From Desulfovibrio desulfuricans (GTDB taxonomy: Bacteria; Desulfobacterota; Desulfovibrionia; Desulfovibrionales; Desulfovibrionaceae): a stretch of DNA of 64,000 nt. Of this stretch, positions 25,010 to 33,578 are shown piece by piece (within the stretch, counting starts at the first letter, position 1; each line of letters starts with the position of its first letter). The stretch lies in the NCBI RefSeq assembly GCF_004801255.1, contig NZ_CP036295.1, forward strand, positions 124,001 through 188,000, written 5' to 3'. A program made the translations under genes and the position numbers. Below the pieces are notes generated by a model that was not told where the DNA came from, ran no database searches, and saw only the letters and a program-made list of their open reading frames with translations.

Positions 25010-26689
25010 CTAGTTGGGGCTTACTTCAAAGTCGCTCAGGTCCGCAGGCACGTTGGGGTTGGTGGCCGAAACGTCCAGGGGATAGGCGGTGATCATGCAC
25101 TGGCGGCTGCCAATGCCAAGATCAGGCGAGGTGTTGAGGCCCACAACAAGGTCAAGGATGCCGTTGTTGTTCACGTCGCCGAGGTCAACTTCGGCCACGG
25201 AGCCACGGATGCGGCGGGTCTTCCACTTGAGGCCGAGGCCCACGCCGTCCCAGTACAGGGCGTGAACTTCACCCTGCGGGAAGAAGCGGTAGCGGTCAAA
25301 GAACTGCGCAGCAGTAGAAATGGGCTTGTTGACGATCAGCGTATAGTCGCCGGTGTTGCCGATGTCGGCGGCGATAAGACGCATGGGGGCGTAATACTTG
25401 CTGGGCAGCTGATAGTTTTTGTCAATGCCAAGGCCGGGCATGCCCTTGTAGTGGTCCATGCCGGTGGCGGAGCCGGAGTAGCGCTCCATGGTGGTATGCA
25501 CAAGGTTGTTGCTCATGCCCTGGAAGAGCTTGATGCGCTCGTCGTCGGTCAGCATGACGAGCTGCTCGCCCTTGCCGCTTTTGCCGCCGGGCAGCCATAC
25601 GCAGTTAAAAACGGTAGCGCCCGTGGGCAGGTCAATGCGGGTGCCCATCGTATACTTGCCGTCCTGCTTGGTCATGATGCGCACGCCGGGGGCAAAGAGC
25701 TTGAGCGAGTCCCAGGCCTGGCCCACAAGGGTGGGGGCGTAGGTGGGGGGCACGCGCATGACGCTCACAAAATAGGGAATACGCTCGGCAATGGTCGTGA
25801 GCTTGTTGCCCTTGAAACTGTAAATGTACGAGTAGGGGCGGTTGGACGTGTCTTCCGTGGTGGTGATCACCAGGGCCATGCAGCGGTCGCGGTTGAGGTC
25901 GATGGCGCGCATGGAGAAGTTGTTGTTGGAGCGCGAGACGGTCGTCTCGGCCAGCAGCTTGAGCTGTCCGTTGGCGGGCCAGGAGTAGATGCGCAGGTCG
26001 TGGTCGCTCAGAATGGCGACTTCGTTTTTGCCGTCGCCGTTAAAGTCGCCCACGGCCATATCGACCATGTTGTAGGGCAAGCGCTGGGTGCGCAGGCGCG
26101 AACCGTCTTCAGCGCCAGCGCCCTGATAGCGGAACTGCGGGTTCAGGTAGACCTTTTGCTGGCCGGTTTCGTTGGTAACGATGTCGCTGTTGGCCGTGGC
26201 GCCGCGCGGCGAGGAGGAGGCGGTGGAACCGGGGGTGCGCACTGCGCCTGACATGCCAAAAACTTCCTGGCTCATGGCTGCGGTCAGGTTCTGCACGCTG
26301 TTGGTCAGCTCGCTCACCGGGCCCTGGGCGGACTTGCTCCAGGTCTGACCGGACTTGTCGACGCTGTTGACAACAACCGTGCATTCGTTGCCCATGACGT
26401 TTACAGAACCCCAGATGGCGTTGTCCGCCCCGGAGGAGCGCAGCGCCTGCTGGGCTTCTGCCTGACTGGAGGCCTTGGCCTGTCCGGCGCGGGCTTCGAG
26501 CATGCCGGGCCGGTCAAGACGGCCCTGTATGGTGGCCGGTACGGCCTTGGAAAGATAGGCGTAGCTCTGGGGGGCATTGACCGTAAACGGCAATACCACA
26601 GCGCTTTTTGCTGCGGCGCTGACGGCGCCCGCAGCAACGGCCACGAGCAGCAGGCAGACCGAAAAAGTCAGTCGCATGGCGAATTTCAT
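25010..26689 (-). CDS. Secreted FG-GAP/VCBS repeat protein with a TolB-like N-terminal part
   Basis: A 559-residue exported protein. Residues 1-27 are a signal peptide (RLTFSVCLLLVAVAAGAVSA). Residues 30-140 resemble the TolB-like N-terminal domain that senses or assembles in the periplasm (VVLPFTVNAPQSYAYLSKAV, DNAIWGSVNVMGN). A Ser/Thr-rich linker follows, then repeats with the Ca-binding FG-GAP/VCBS motif: MAVGDFNGDGKNEVAIL near residue 213 and VDLGDVNNNGILDLVVGL near residue 513. The repeats should fold as part of a beta propeller. The substrate or partner is unknown. AGGAG lies 6 bases before the ATG. It forms a single-gene unit with its own terminator. Confidence 0.85.
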   Translation of the reverse strand: MKFAMRLTFSVCLLLVAVAAGAVSAAAKSAVVLPFTVNAPQSYAYLSKAVPATIQGRLDRPGMLEARAGQAKASSQAEAQQALRSSGADNAIWGSVNVMGNECTVVVNSVDKSGQTWSKSAQGPVSELTNSVQNLTAAMSQEVFGMSGAVRTPGSTASSSPRGATANSDIVTNETGQQKVYLNPQFRYQGAGAEDGSRLRTQRLPYNMVDMAVGDFNGDGKNEVAILSDHDLRIYSWPANGQLKLLAETTVSRSNNNFSMRAIDLNRDRCMALVITTTEDTSNRPYSYIYSFKGNKLTTIAERIPYFVSVMRVPPTYAPTLVGQAWDSLKLFAPGVRIMTKQDGKYTMGTRIDLPTGATVFNCVWLPGGKSGKGEQLVMLTDDERIKLFQGMSNNLVHTTMERYSGSATGMDHYKGMPGLGIDKNYQLPSKYYAPMRLIAADIGNTGDYTLIVNKPISTAAQFFDRYRFFPQGEVHALYWDGVGLGLKWKTRRIRGSVAEVDLGDVNNNGILDLVVGLNTSPDLGIGSRQCMITAYPLDVSATNPNVPADLSDFEVSPN

Positions 26690-26922
26690 TCCATTCTCCT
26701 TGAGTATTCACGCAAATACCCGGTAAAGTACGGCCACCCGGGCCGCTGTGGCGACCAGCCGGTTCACGCGGTCAAAAAACCGCAGCCCGGCACGCCCGCA
26801 CCCGCGCACTATACGCACACTTGCCGCGCCACGCAATACGCAAGGCCCCCTCCGCGCAGGCGCGCGGGCATAAATAGGCATAAATTCCTTGCGGGAAGGA
26901 CGCGCTGCCCATACTATGCCGC

Positions 26923-28314
26923 ATGCCCAAGATTCTTTCGCGTTCTTTTCGTCTGGTGTGCGCCCCGGAACAGATACCCGCCGTGGAGGCCCTGTTGCGC
27001 GCGCAGGGGTATGAATTTGAGCCGGAGCCTTTTTCGCCGCTCTGCCGCCGTCTGGTGGACGAGCCTCGCCCCCTTGGCGGTTCACTGGCGGCTTTTTTCG
27101 GCTACATTTATATTCAGGACCGTTCGTCCATGCTGCCGCCCCTTGCCCTTGCCCCGGCCACGGGCAGCGCCGCGCTGGACATGTGCGCCAGCCCCGGCAG
27201 CAAAACGGGTTTTCTGGCCCAGCTGGTGGGGCCCACGGGTTTTGTGCTCGGCAACGAGCCGTCGCCCACGCGCCTTGGCACCCTGCGGGCCAATCTGCAT
27301 CAGCTTAATCTCATTCAGGCGGGCACGTGCTCCTACAGCGGCGACGCGCTGCCACTGCGGCCCGGCTCGTGGCAAAACATCCTGCTTGACCCTCCATGCT
27401 CCGGCTGGGGAACAGCGGAAAAACACCCCCAGGTGCTCAAACTCTGGCAGGGCGACAAACTTGACAGTCTTACGGGCCTGCAGCGGCGGCTGTTGCGCCA
27501 TGCGGCCTCGTTGCTTGGGCCCGGCGGTCGGCTCGTGTATTCCACCTGCACGACCAACGTGGACGAAAACGAAGCGCAGGTGCGCTTTGCCGAGCAGGAG
27601 CTGGGGCTTGAGCGGGTGCATCTTGAGCCCTTTGCCGGTTTTGTGTGGGAGGAGTTGCCCGGCGGCGAGGGGACGCTGCGCGTGGACGGCGCGCGCTCGC
27701 AGGCCCAGGGGTTTTATGTGGCCCTGCTGCGCAAGCCGGGTCAGCCCGCCGGGGATGTAAATTTTGAGGGCAGCGCCGTACCGGCGGCAAGCGCCGCGAC
27801 GCAAGCGCCCGACATGTACGCGCAGCCCCGGCTGGAGCAGCAGTTTGACAGACGCGGCGCAATGCGCGGCGGGCGCAACTGTGGCGGCGGCCCTGCGGCG
27901 CGGCAGTCCGAGCGCCCCCTTGGCAGCGTCCTGCCAGCGCAAAGCCTGGCCTGCGCAACGTGCGATCCCGCCTTGCTGCCGCCGGGGCAGGCCGTGCTGT
28001 ATGGCGAACATGTGCGCTTTGTGCCGCCTCACGCTAAAGGGCTTGTCCCCGCCGGGTGCGTGTGGCAGGGAGCGCTGCTTGGCAAGCTTTGCGGCGGAGT
28101 TCTGGATGCTGCGCCGAGGCTGCGCCTGCTCATGCCGCGCAATGCCGGGGCCGCCAGCCTGGTGCTGGACGACGTGGCCGACATTACGGCCCTGCTGTGC
28201 GGTCAGAGCCGCCAGACGGGCCTTGCCGGGCGCGAAGCCGCGCTGTGGTGGCGGGACATGCCGCTGGGGCGCGTGGTGCTCAAGCAGGGCAGGGCCGTAG
28301 CCAGCTTTAAATAA
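26923..28314 (+). CDS. RNA cytosine-C5 methyltransferase, NOL1/NOP2/Sun (RsmB/RsmF) family
   Basis: A 463-residue SAM-dependent methyltransferase that puts a methyl group on C5 of cytosine in RNA, probably 16S rRNA. The SAM-binding motif is ALDMCASPGSKTGFLAQLVG (83-102). The two family Cys are Cys 159 in LLDPPCSGWG and the catalytic Cys 209 in VYSTCTTNVDENE. The N-terminal 70 residues and a long C-terminal region after residue 255, with a Gly/Ala-rich linker (270-325) and a PUA-like end (CVWQGALLGKLC), match the RsmF-type layout more than RsmB, which carries a NusB domain. The exact target cytosine cannot be read from the sequence. It starts 233 bases from the divergent FG-GAP gene. Confidence 0.85.
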   Translation: MPKILSRSFRLVCAPEQIPAVEALLRAQGYEFEPEPFSPLCRRLVDEPRPLGGSLAAFFGYIYIQDRSSMLPPLALAPATGSAALDMCASPGSKTGFLAQLVGPTGFVLGNEPSPTRLGTLRANLHQLNLIQAGTCSYSGDALPLRPGSWQNILLDPPCSGWGTAEKHPQVLKLWQGDKLDSLTGLQRRLLRHAASLLGPGGRLVYSTCTTNVDENEAQVRFAEQELGLERVHLEPFAGFVWEELPGGEGTLRVDGARSQAQGFYVALLRKPGQPAGDVNFEGSAVPAASAATQAPDMYAQPRLEQQFDRRGAMRGGRNCGGGPAARQSERPLGSVLPAQSLACATCDPALLPPGQAVLYGEHVRFVPPHAKGLVPAGCVWQGALLGKLCGGVLDAAPRLRLLMPRNAGAASLVLDDVADITALLCGQSRQTGLAGREAALWWRDMPLGRVVLKQGRAVASFK

Positions 28315-28318
28315 CTCT

Positions 28319-28362
28319 GCGGCAGGGCTGCGGGGCAATCCTGCGGCCCTGCCGTGTATTTT
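28319..28362 (+). terminator. Intrinsic terminator of the RNA methyltransferase gene
   Basis: Stem CGGCAGGGC / GCCCTGCCG with inner pairing GCGGGG...CCTGC, followed by TGTATTTTTTCT, directly after the stop. It also lies at the end of the convergent hypF gene. Confidence 0.8.
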
Positions 28363-28466
28363 TTCTCTTGCGTCCGTCTGGGCCGCACATCCCCGTGCTG
28401 CACCTGTCCCCGAACGTGCCCCCAAATGTGCCGCTGAAACCGCGCCGCAAGACTGCGCCGTGGTGG

Positions 28467-31004
28467 TCAGTCTTTGCCTGCGGCCAGCATCCTGAGGCCC
28501 CACGCCGACTGCCCGAGCGAAAGCCCCCCGTCGCCGGGCGGCAGCTCGTGGTGAACGAGGGCAATGAGCCCCTGCTCGGCCAGCGCCAGCGGCAACAGCC
28601 GCGCCAGCGTGGCGTTTTGCATCACCCCGCCGGTCAACCCTACCGAGTGCACGCCAGCCTTGCGTGCGGCGCGGCCAGCCATGGCCGCCAGCGCTCGCGC
28701 AAGGCTCAGGTGGAAACGCGCGGCGATTTCGCCGGTATCCATGCCCTGCGCCTGAGCCTGAACCGTCTGGGCAAACAGGCCCGCGCTGTCCAGCTCAAGC
28801 AGCCCCTGCCTGCTGGCAATGCCCACAGGCCAGATCAGCTGGGCCGCAACCCTGTCGCGCGCCCGGCCTTCCAGCGCCGCCCGTATGGGTTCCGCCGTCC
28901 GGCTGGCGGCATCTTCAAGCCGGATGGCCGCCTGCCCCTCGTAACTTGTGTTCAGGCACAGCCCCAGTTGGGCGGCCACGGCGTCAAAGAGCCGCCCGCA
29001 GCTGGACGTGGCCGGGCAGTTGATGTTGCGCCGCAGCATCTCCTGCACGGCGGCAGCGGCCTGCGCCTGTTCCGGCAGCCAGGGTGCGGGCAGCTGGGGA
29101 AGGGGAATCTCCGCCTGCCGGCACATGGCGTGCAGGGCCAACGCAATGCGCCAGGGTTGGCGCACCGCCGCGTCGCCGCCCGGCAGGGCAAAGGGGGCAA
29201 GGCGGCCCAGCCGTTGCCAGTGCGGCCGATCAAGCTCCATAAGCAGCAGCTCCCCGCCCCAGACCGTGCCGTCGTCGCCAAGGCCCGTGCCGTCAAGGCA
29301 GAGGGCCAGGGCCGGGCCATAGTGGCTGTTTTCGGCCAATACAGCGGCGGCGTGGGCGGCGTGGTGCTGCAAGCGCCACAGGGGCAGGCCTTCGCGCCGG
29401 GCGCGGGCCTCGGCATAGCGGGTGGAAAGAAAATCGGGATGCGCGTCGCACACCAGTGCCTCGGGGCGCACTTGCAGCAGGCTTTCAAGGTGGGCGGCCA
29501 CCTCCTCATAAAAAGCCAGCGTGGCGGGGTTTTCCAGATCGCCGATGTGCTGGCCCACAAAGGCCTCGCGCCCGCGCGTCAGGCAGATGGTGGCCTTGAG
29601 CTCCGCTCCTGTTCCCAGCACGCAGGGGGCGTGCTGTTCCGCCTCTGGCAAAAAAACCGGTCGCGGCACATAGCCGCGCGCGCGCCGGTAAAACAGCGGT
29701 TCAGAAAGCAGGCCCGCGCCAGCAGCTCTGCCCGTGGGCTCTGCAGCAGTGCCTGTCGCAACGTCTGCCACAGCAGGCAGGCGCGGCTGCAGGGTTACCA
29801 CGCTGTCGTCCACGCGCACCAGAATATCGCGGTCGTGCAACAGCCATGCGTCGGCCAGATGCTCCAGACGGTTCAGGGCTTCGCGGTTGCCAAGGCAGAT
29901 GGGCTCGCCGCCCGCATTGGCCGAGGTCATGACCAGCACCGGGGGCAGGGGCGCGAGCGCGGTCAGCCGGTCAAAAAGTACGGCGTGCAGCGGCGTGTAG
30001 GGCAGCATGAGGCCCACCTTGCCCGTATCGGGCGCGACCTCTGGCGGCAGCCATGCGGTATCGGCGGGCCCGCCGGGCGCGCCCTTTGGCGACTGGTTCT
30101 GCTCCCGGCGCGGGCAGAGCACCACGGGCTTTTCCGGGCTTTGCAGCAGGGCCTCGTGCTCTGGCGTGAGGGCGCAGAGGGCGCGGGCCGTGGACAGATC
30201 GCCCACCATCAGGGCCAGGGGCTTGTGCGGGCGTGTCTTGCGCAGGCGCAGCTCCCGCAAACTCTGGGCGTTACGGGCGTCGCAGGCCAGCTGAAAGCCC
30301 CCCAGCCCCTTGAGCGCCAGAATCCCCCCCTGGAGCAGGGTTTGCGCGGCCCTTCCAAGTGCATCGTTCATATTTTTGGCGGTGGGGGCGGTGCATCCCT
30401 CGCGGGCTGCCTTCGCGTCCACAAACCACAGGCGCGGGCCGCAGGCCGGGCAGGCCACGGGCTGGGCGTGAAAGCGCCTGTCCGCCGGGTTGGCGTACTC
30501 TGCGGCGCACTGCGGGCAAAGGGGAAAGCAGCTCATGGACGTGACGGCGCGGTCGTAAGGGATGGACCGCGTAATGGTGTAGCGCGGCCCGCAGTTGGTG
30601 CAGTTGGTAAAGGCGTACTGATAGCGGGGGTTGGCCGGGTCGTGCATGTCGGCCAGGCAGTCGGCGCAGACGCTCATGTCGGGGCTCACAAGCACGCTGT
30701 GCCCGGCCTCGCCAGAGCTGGAGACAATGCGAAAATTCCGTTCGCCTTCAACCGGTTGCAGGTCGTGCTCCACCACGCCCGTCAGACGGGCCAGCGGGGG
30801 CAGCTCGGCGCGCAGGCGGCTGCCAAAGCGCCGCACCTCGTCCTCCGTGCCCTGCAGCTCCATGCGCACGCCTTCGGATGTATTGCCCACCGTGCCCGTG
30901 AGCCCGCCCTCGGCGGCAAGCCGGTAGACAAAGGGGCGAAAACCCACGCCCTGCACCTGCCCGGAGGCCACAAAGGCTCTTCTGACCGTCAGTTTGTTAC
31001 TCAT
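28467..31004 (-). CDS. hypF: Carbamoyltransferase HypF, NiFe-hydrogenase maturation
   Basis: HypF (845 residues) makes the cyanide ligands of NiFe hydrogenases: it converts carbamoyl phosphate to carbamoyl-AMP and passes the carbamoyl group to HypE. Domains in order: acylphosphatase (residues 8-95, VASGQVQGVGFRPFVYRLA), two zinc-finger-like Cys clusters (105-190, including CADCLADM, NCTNCGPRY, PLCPQCAAEY and VACPACGPRL), a YrdC/Sua5-like domain (GGILALKGLGGFQLACDA), and a Kae1-like domain with HHAAHAAAVLAE and LCLDGTGLGDDGTVWGG. The ATG at 31004 has no strong ribosome binding site; in-frame codons further upstream are not supported. Other hyp genes are not in this window. It is convergent with the RNA methyltransferase gene and divergent from the HTH-cupin gene. 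Confidence 0.97.
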   Translation of the reverse strand: MSNKLTVRRAFVASGQVQGVGFRPFVYRLAAEGGLTGTVGNTSEGVRMELQGTEDEVRRFGSRLRAELPPLARLTGVVEHDLQPVEGERNFRIVSSSGEAGHSVLVSPDMSVCADCLADMHDPANPRYQYAFTNCTNCGPRYTITRSIPYDRAVTSMSCFPLCPQCAAEYANPADRRFHAQPVACPACGPRLWFVDAKAAREGCTAPTAKNMNDALGRAAQTLLQGGILALKGLGGFQLACDARNAQSLRELRLRKTRPHKPLALMVGDLSTARALCALTPEHEALLQSPEKPVVLCPRREQNQSPKGAPGGPADTAWLPPEVAPDTGKVGLMLPYTPLHAVLFDRLTALAPLPPVLVMTSANAGGEPICLGNREALNRLEHLADAWLLHDRDILVRVDDSVVTLQPRLPAVADVATGTAAEPTGRAAGAGLLSEPLFYRRARGYVPRPVFLPEAEQHAPCVLGTGAELKATICLTRGREAFVGQHIGDLENPATLAFYEEVAAHLESLLQVRPEALVCDAHPDFLSTRYAEARARREGLPLWRLQHHAAHAAAVLAENSHYGPALALCLDGTGLGDDGTVWGGELLLMELDRPHWQRLGRLAPFALPGGDAAVRQPWRIALALHAMCRQAEIPLPQLPAPWLPEQAQAAAAVQEMLRRNINCPATSSCGRLFDAVAAQLGLCLNTSYEGQAAIRLEDAASRTAEPIRAALEGRARDRVAAQLIWPVGIASRQGLLELDSAGLFAQTVQAQAQGMDTGEIAARFHLSLARALAAMAGRAARKAGVHSVGLTGGVMQNATLARLLPLALAEQGLIALVHHELPPGDGGLSLGQSAWGLRMLAAGKD

Positions 31005-31179
31005 GCCATGTACATACAGCAAAGAGCAAAAGGTGTCAGCAGGGAGCGGCCCCGTTGCGTCGCGGCGCATGCATGCTTGCGAGGGTACGGGGTTTTCGGT
31101 ATTTTGAAGGTTGCATGCCGCCAAGGTCATCCCGCCAGTGCGGCATCCAACCCGGCATATCCGGTAATCAGGAGCGTCT

Positions 31180-31749
31180 ATGCCCCCCGTGCGTACCATC
31201 GGTTCCCGCATCCGTGGATTCCGCGAAGAGCGTGAAGTGGATCTGCATACTCTTTCCCAAAATACGGGCCTTGCGGAAGACTATCTTGAAAAGCTGGAAT
31301 CAGACGCGATTTACCCCTGCATCGGCCCCCTGCAAAAGGTGGCCCGCGCCCTCGGCGTGCGCCTGGGCACGTTTTTGGACGACCAGTATTCGCGCGATCC
31401 CGTGATGAGCCGCATCAGCGACGAGGCCGAGGCCGATGAAGCTTTGCACACAGGCCGCGTGCCCCGTCCCAGCTACACCTACCACGCGCTGGCCAAGGGC
31501 AAGCACGACCGCAACATGGAGCCGTTCCACATCCGCATTTACCCCGACAACGGCGAGCGCAAAACCACCTCGCATCAGGGCGAGGAATTTATTTGCGTGC
31601 TCAAGGGCGAGCTGCTTGTGGTCTATGGGCGCGAAACACGCGTGCTCAAACCGGGCGAGACCATCTACTACAATTCCATTGTGCCCCACTATGTGGGGGC
31701 GGCGGGCGACGAACCCGTGGAATTTCTGGCCGTGACATACAATCCTTAA
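31180..31749 (+). CDS. HTH-cupin transcriptional regulator
   Basis: A 189-residue regulator. Residues 5-65 form an XRE-type helix-turn-helix (IGSRIRGFREEREVDLHTLS, then GPLQKVARALGVRLGTFLDD), and residues 110-185 a small cupin domain (TTSHQGEEFICVLKGELLVV with the metal-type His and Glu, and PGETIYYNSIVPHYVGAAG). Proteins of this shape usually repress or activate the neighbouring operon after binding a small molecule in the cupin. The next gene, 77 bases downstream on the same strand, is an acyl-CoA ligase; the two are probably cotranscribed, and an acyl or aryl compound is a plausible ligand. No ribosome binding site better than GGAGCG was seen before the ATG. Confidence 0.9.
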   Translation: MPPVRTIGSRIRGFREEREVDLHTLSQNTGLAEDYLEKLESDAIYPCIGPLQKVARALGVRLGTFLDDQYSRDPVMSRISDEAEADEALHTGRVPRPSYTYHALAKGKHDRNMEPFHIRIYPDNGERKTTSHQGEEFICVLKGELLVVYGRETRVLKPGETIYYNSIVPHYVGAAGDEPVEFLAVTYNP

Positions 31750-31826
31750 GGCGCGCGCAATGCCCTTCAGGCCGCAAAACAGCCCACACGCGGCGCCGCC
31801 GCCGCAGCACGTCTTTGGGAGGATGC

Positions 31827-33506
31827 ATGGAAGAAAAAGTTCGTGAGCGTCAGGCGCAGTTTGAACTGCGTGAGTGGACGTTGGGGCAGGTGCTCGACAA
31901 CACGGTGGCGCGTATCCCCGACAATGAGGCCCTTGTTTACCCAGACCGCAACTACCGCCAGACCTGGAAAGAGTTTGGCGCGCTGGTGGACGACTTTGCC
32001 AAGGGGCTGATGGCCCTTGGCGTGCAAAAAGGCGAAAAGGTCGCCGTATGGGCCACCAACGTGCCGTACTGGGTGGCCCTGCAGTTTGCCACAGCCAAAA
32101 TCGGCGCGGTGCTCATTACGGTAAACACCAACTATCGCGAGCACGAGTTGCGCTACCTGCTTACGCATTCTGAGTGCGAAAATATTTTTCTTATCGACAG
32201 CGTGCGCGACCACGACTATCTCGACACCCTGTATCGCATTGCCCCCGAGCTGCGCATACAGTCGCGCGACCATCTGGTGTGCAAAAGCCTGCCGCACCTC
32301 AAGCGGGTGTGCTTTTTGGGCGCCGAAAAACACAGGGGCATGTATTCCGTGCCAGAAATTCTTGCGCTTTCCGTCATGGTGGACGATGCGGAGTACGCGG
32401 CCCGTCAGGCCCAGCTTGACCCGTGGGACGTCATCAACATGCAGTACACCTCGGGCACAACGGGCTTTCCGCGCGGGGTCATGCTGACCCACGTGGGCGT
32501 GGGCCTGAACGGGTACTGGATCGGTCGCCATCAGAATTTCGGCCCCGACGACCGCGTGTGCCTGCCGGTGCCGCTGTTCCATTGCTTTGGCTGCGTGCTG
32601 GGTGTTTCCGCTGCGGTAAACAACGGCGCAACCATGGTTATCCTTGAGTCGTTCAACGCCCTCAAGGTGTTGGCCGCGCTGGACAGCGAGCGCTGCACGG
32701 CCGTGTACGGCGTGCCCACCATGTTTCTGGCCGAGCTGGAGCATCCGCTGTTCAAGCGGTTTGACCTCTCGCACATGCGCACGGGCATCATGGCGGGTTC
32801 GGTCTGCCCCGAGCCGCTCATGCGCCGCGTGGTGGAAGACATGAACATGACCGAAATAACCATCTGCTACGGCCTTACCGAAGGCTCGCCGGTTATGACC
32901 CAGTCTGACATCCACGATCCGCTGCCGTTGCGCTGTGAAACCGTGGGCTGCGCCATGCCCGGCATTGAGGTGCGCGTGGGCGACCCCGAAACCTGCGAGG
33001 AGCTGCCGCGCGGCGAGGTGGGCGAGATTCTTTGTCGGGGCTACAACGTGATGAAGGGCTACTACAACATGCCCGAGGACACGGCCAAGACCATCAGCCC
33101 CGAAGGCTGGCTGCATTCTGGCGACCTTGGCGTCATGGATGAAAACGGCTACCTGCGCGTCACGGGCCGCATCAAGGACATGATTATCCGTGGCGGCGAA
33201 AACGTCTACCCGCGCGAGGTAGAGGAATTTTTGCTGGGTATGCCGGGCATTCTGGACGTGCAGGTGGTGGCCGTGCCCAGCCGCAAATACGGCGAGGAAG
33301 TGGGCGCGTTTATCATCCCCCGGCCCGGTGTGGAAATTTTGCCCGAAGACGTGCGCGATTATTGTCGCGGCAAGGTTTCGTGGTTCAAAATTCCCAAATA
33401 TATTACTACGGTTACGGGCTTTCCTCTTACGGCCAGCGGCAAGATTCAAAAATTCAAGTTGCGCGAGATGGCGGCCGAACGCTGGCCCGAAGCCATGGAG
33501 CGCTGA
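31827..33506 (+). CDS. AMP-dependent acyl-CoA ligase
   Basis: A 559-residue ANL-superfamily ligase that activates a carboxylic acid as acyl-AMP and then transfers it to CoA. Motifs: YTSGTTGFPRGVMLTH (A3, ATP loop), CYGLTEGSPVM (A5), GWLHSGDLGVMDENGYL (A7), VTGRIKDMIIRGGENVYPRE (A8, hinge) and the catalytic Lys in LTASGKIQKFKL (A10). The overall form resembles medium/long-chain acyl-CoA synthetases of the FadD type. The ATG at 31827 follows GGGAGGATGC. It is probably cotranscribed with the HTH-cupin regulator. No beta-oxidation gene lies nearby, so the substrate could also be an aromatic or dicarboxylic acid. Confidence 0.92.
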   Translation: MEEKVRERQAQFELREWTLGQVLDNTVARIPDNEALVYPDRNYRQTWKEFGALVDDFAKGLMALGVQKGEKVAVWATNVPYWVALQFATAKIGAVLITVNTNYREHELRYLLTHSECENIFLIDSVRDHDYLDTLYRIAPELRIQSRDHLVCKSLPHLKRVCFLGAEKHRGMYSVPEILALSVMVDDAEYAARQAQLDPWDVINMQYTSGTTGFPRGVMLTHVGVGLNGYWIGRHQNFGPDDRVCLPVPLFHCFGCVLGVSAAVNNGATMVILESFNALKVLAALDSERCTAVYGVPTMFLAELEHPLFKRFDLSHMRTGIMAGSVCPEPLMRRVVEDMNMTEITICYGLTEGSPVMTQSDIHDPLPLRCETVGCAMPGIEVRVGDPETCEELPRGEVGEILCRGYNVMKGYYNMPEDTAKTISPEGWLHSGDLGVMDENGYLRVTGRIKDMIIRGGENVYPREVEEFLLGMPGILDVQVVAVPSRKYGEEVGAFIIPRPGVEILPEDVRDYCRGKVSWFKIPKYITTVTGFPLTASGKIQKFKLREMAAERWPEAMER

Positions 33507-33578
33507 GTCTGACGGCCGCGCCTGGTCTGTGACGGGCGCGGCCTCATCCATTACGGCCTGACCTGAAAGGGGGAATGC

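Noticed and set aside
31005-31211. N-terminal extension of hypF (69 in-frame codons before 31004)
   Set aside because: It lies in the divergent promoter region, adds no family sequence and would overlap the HTH-cupin gene start.
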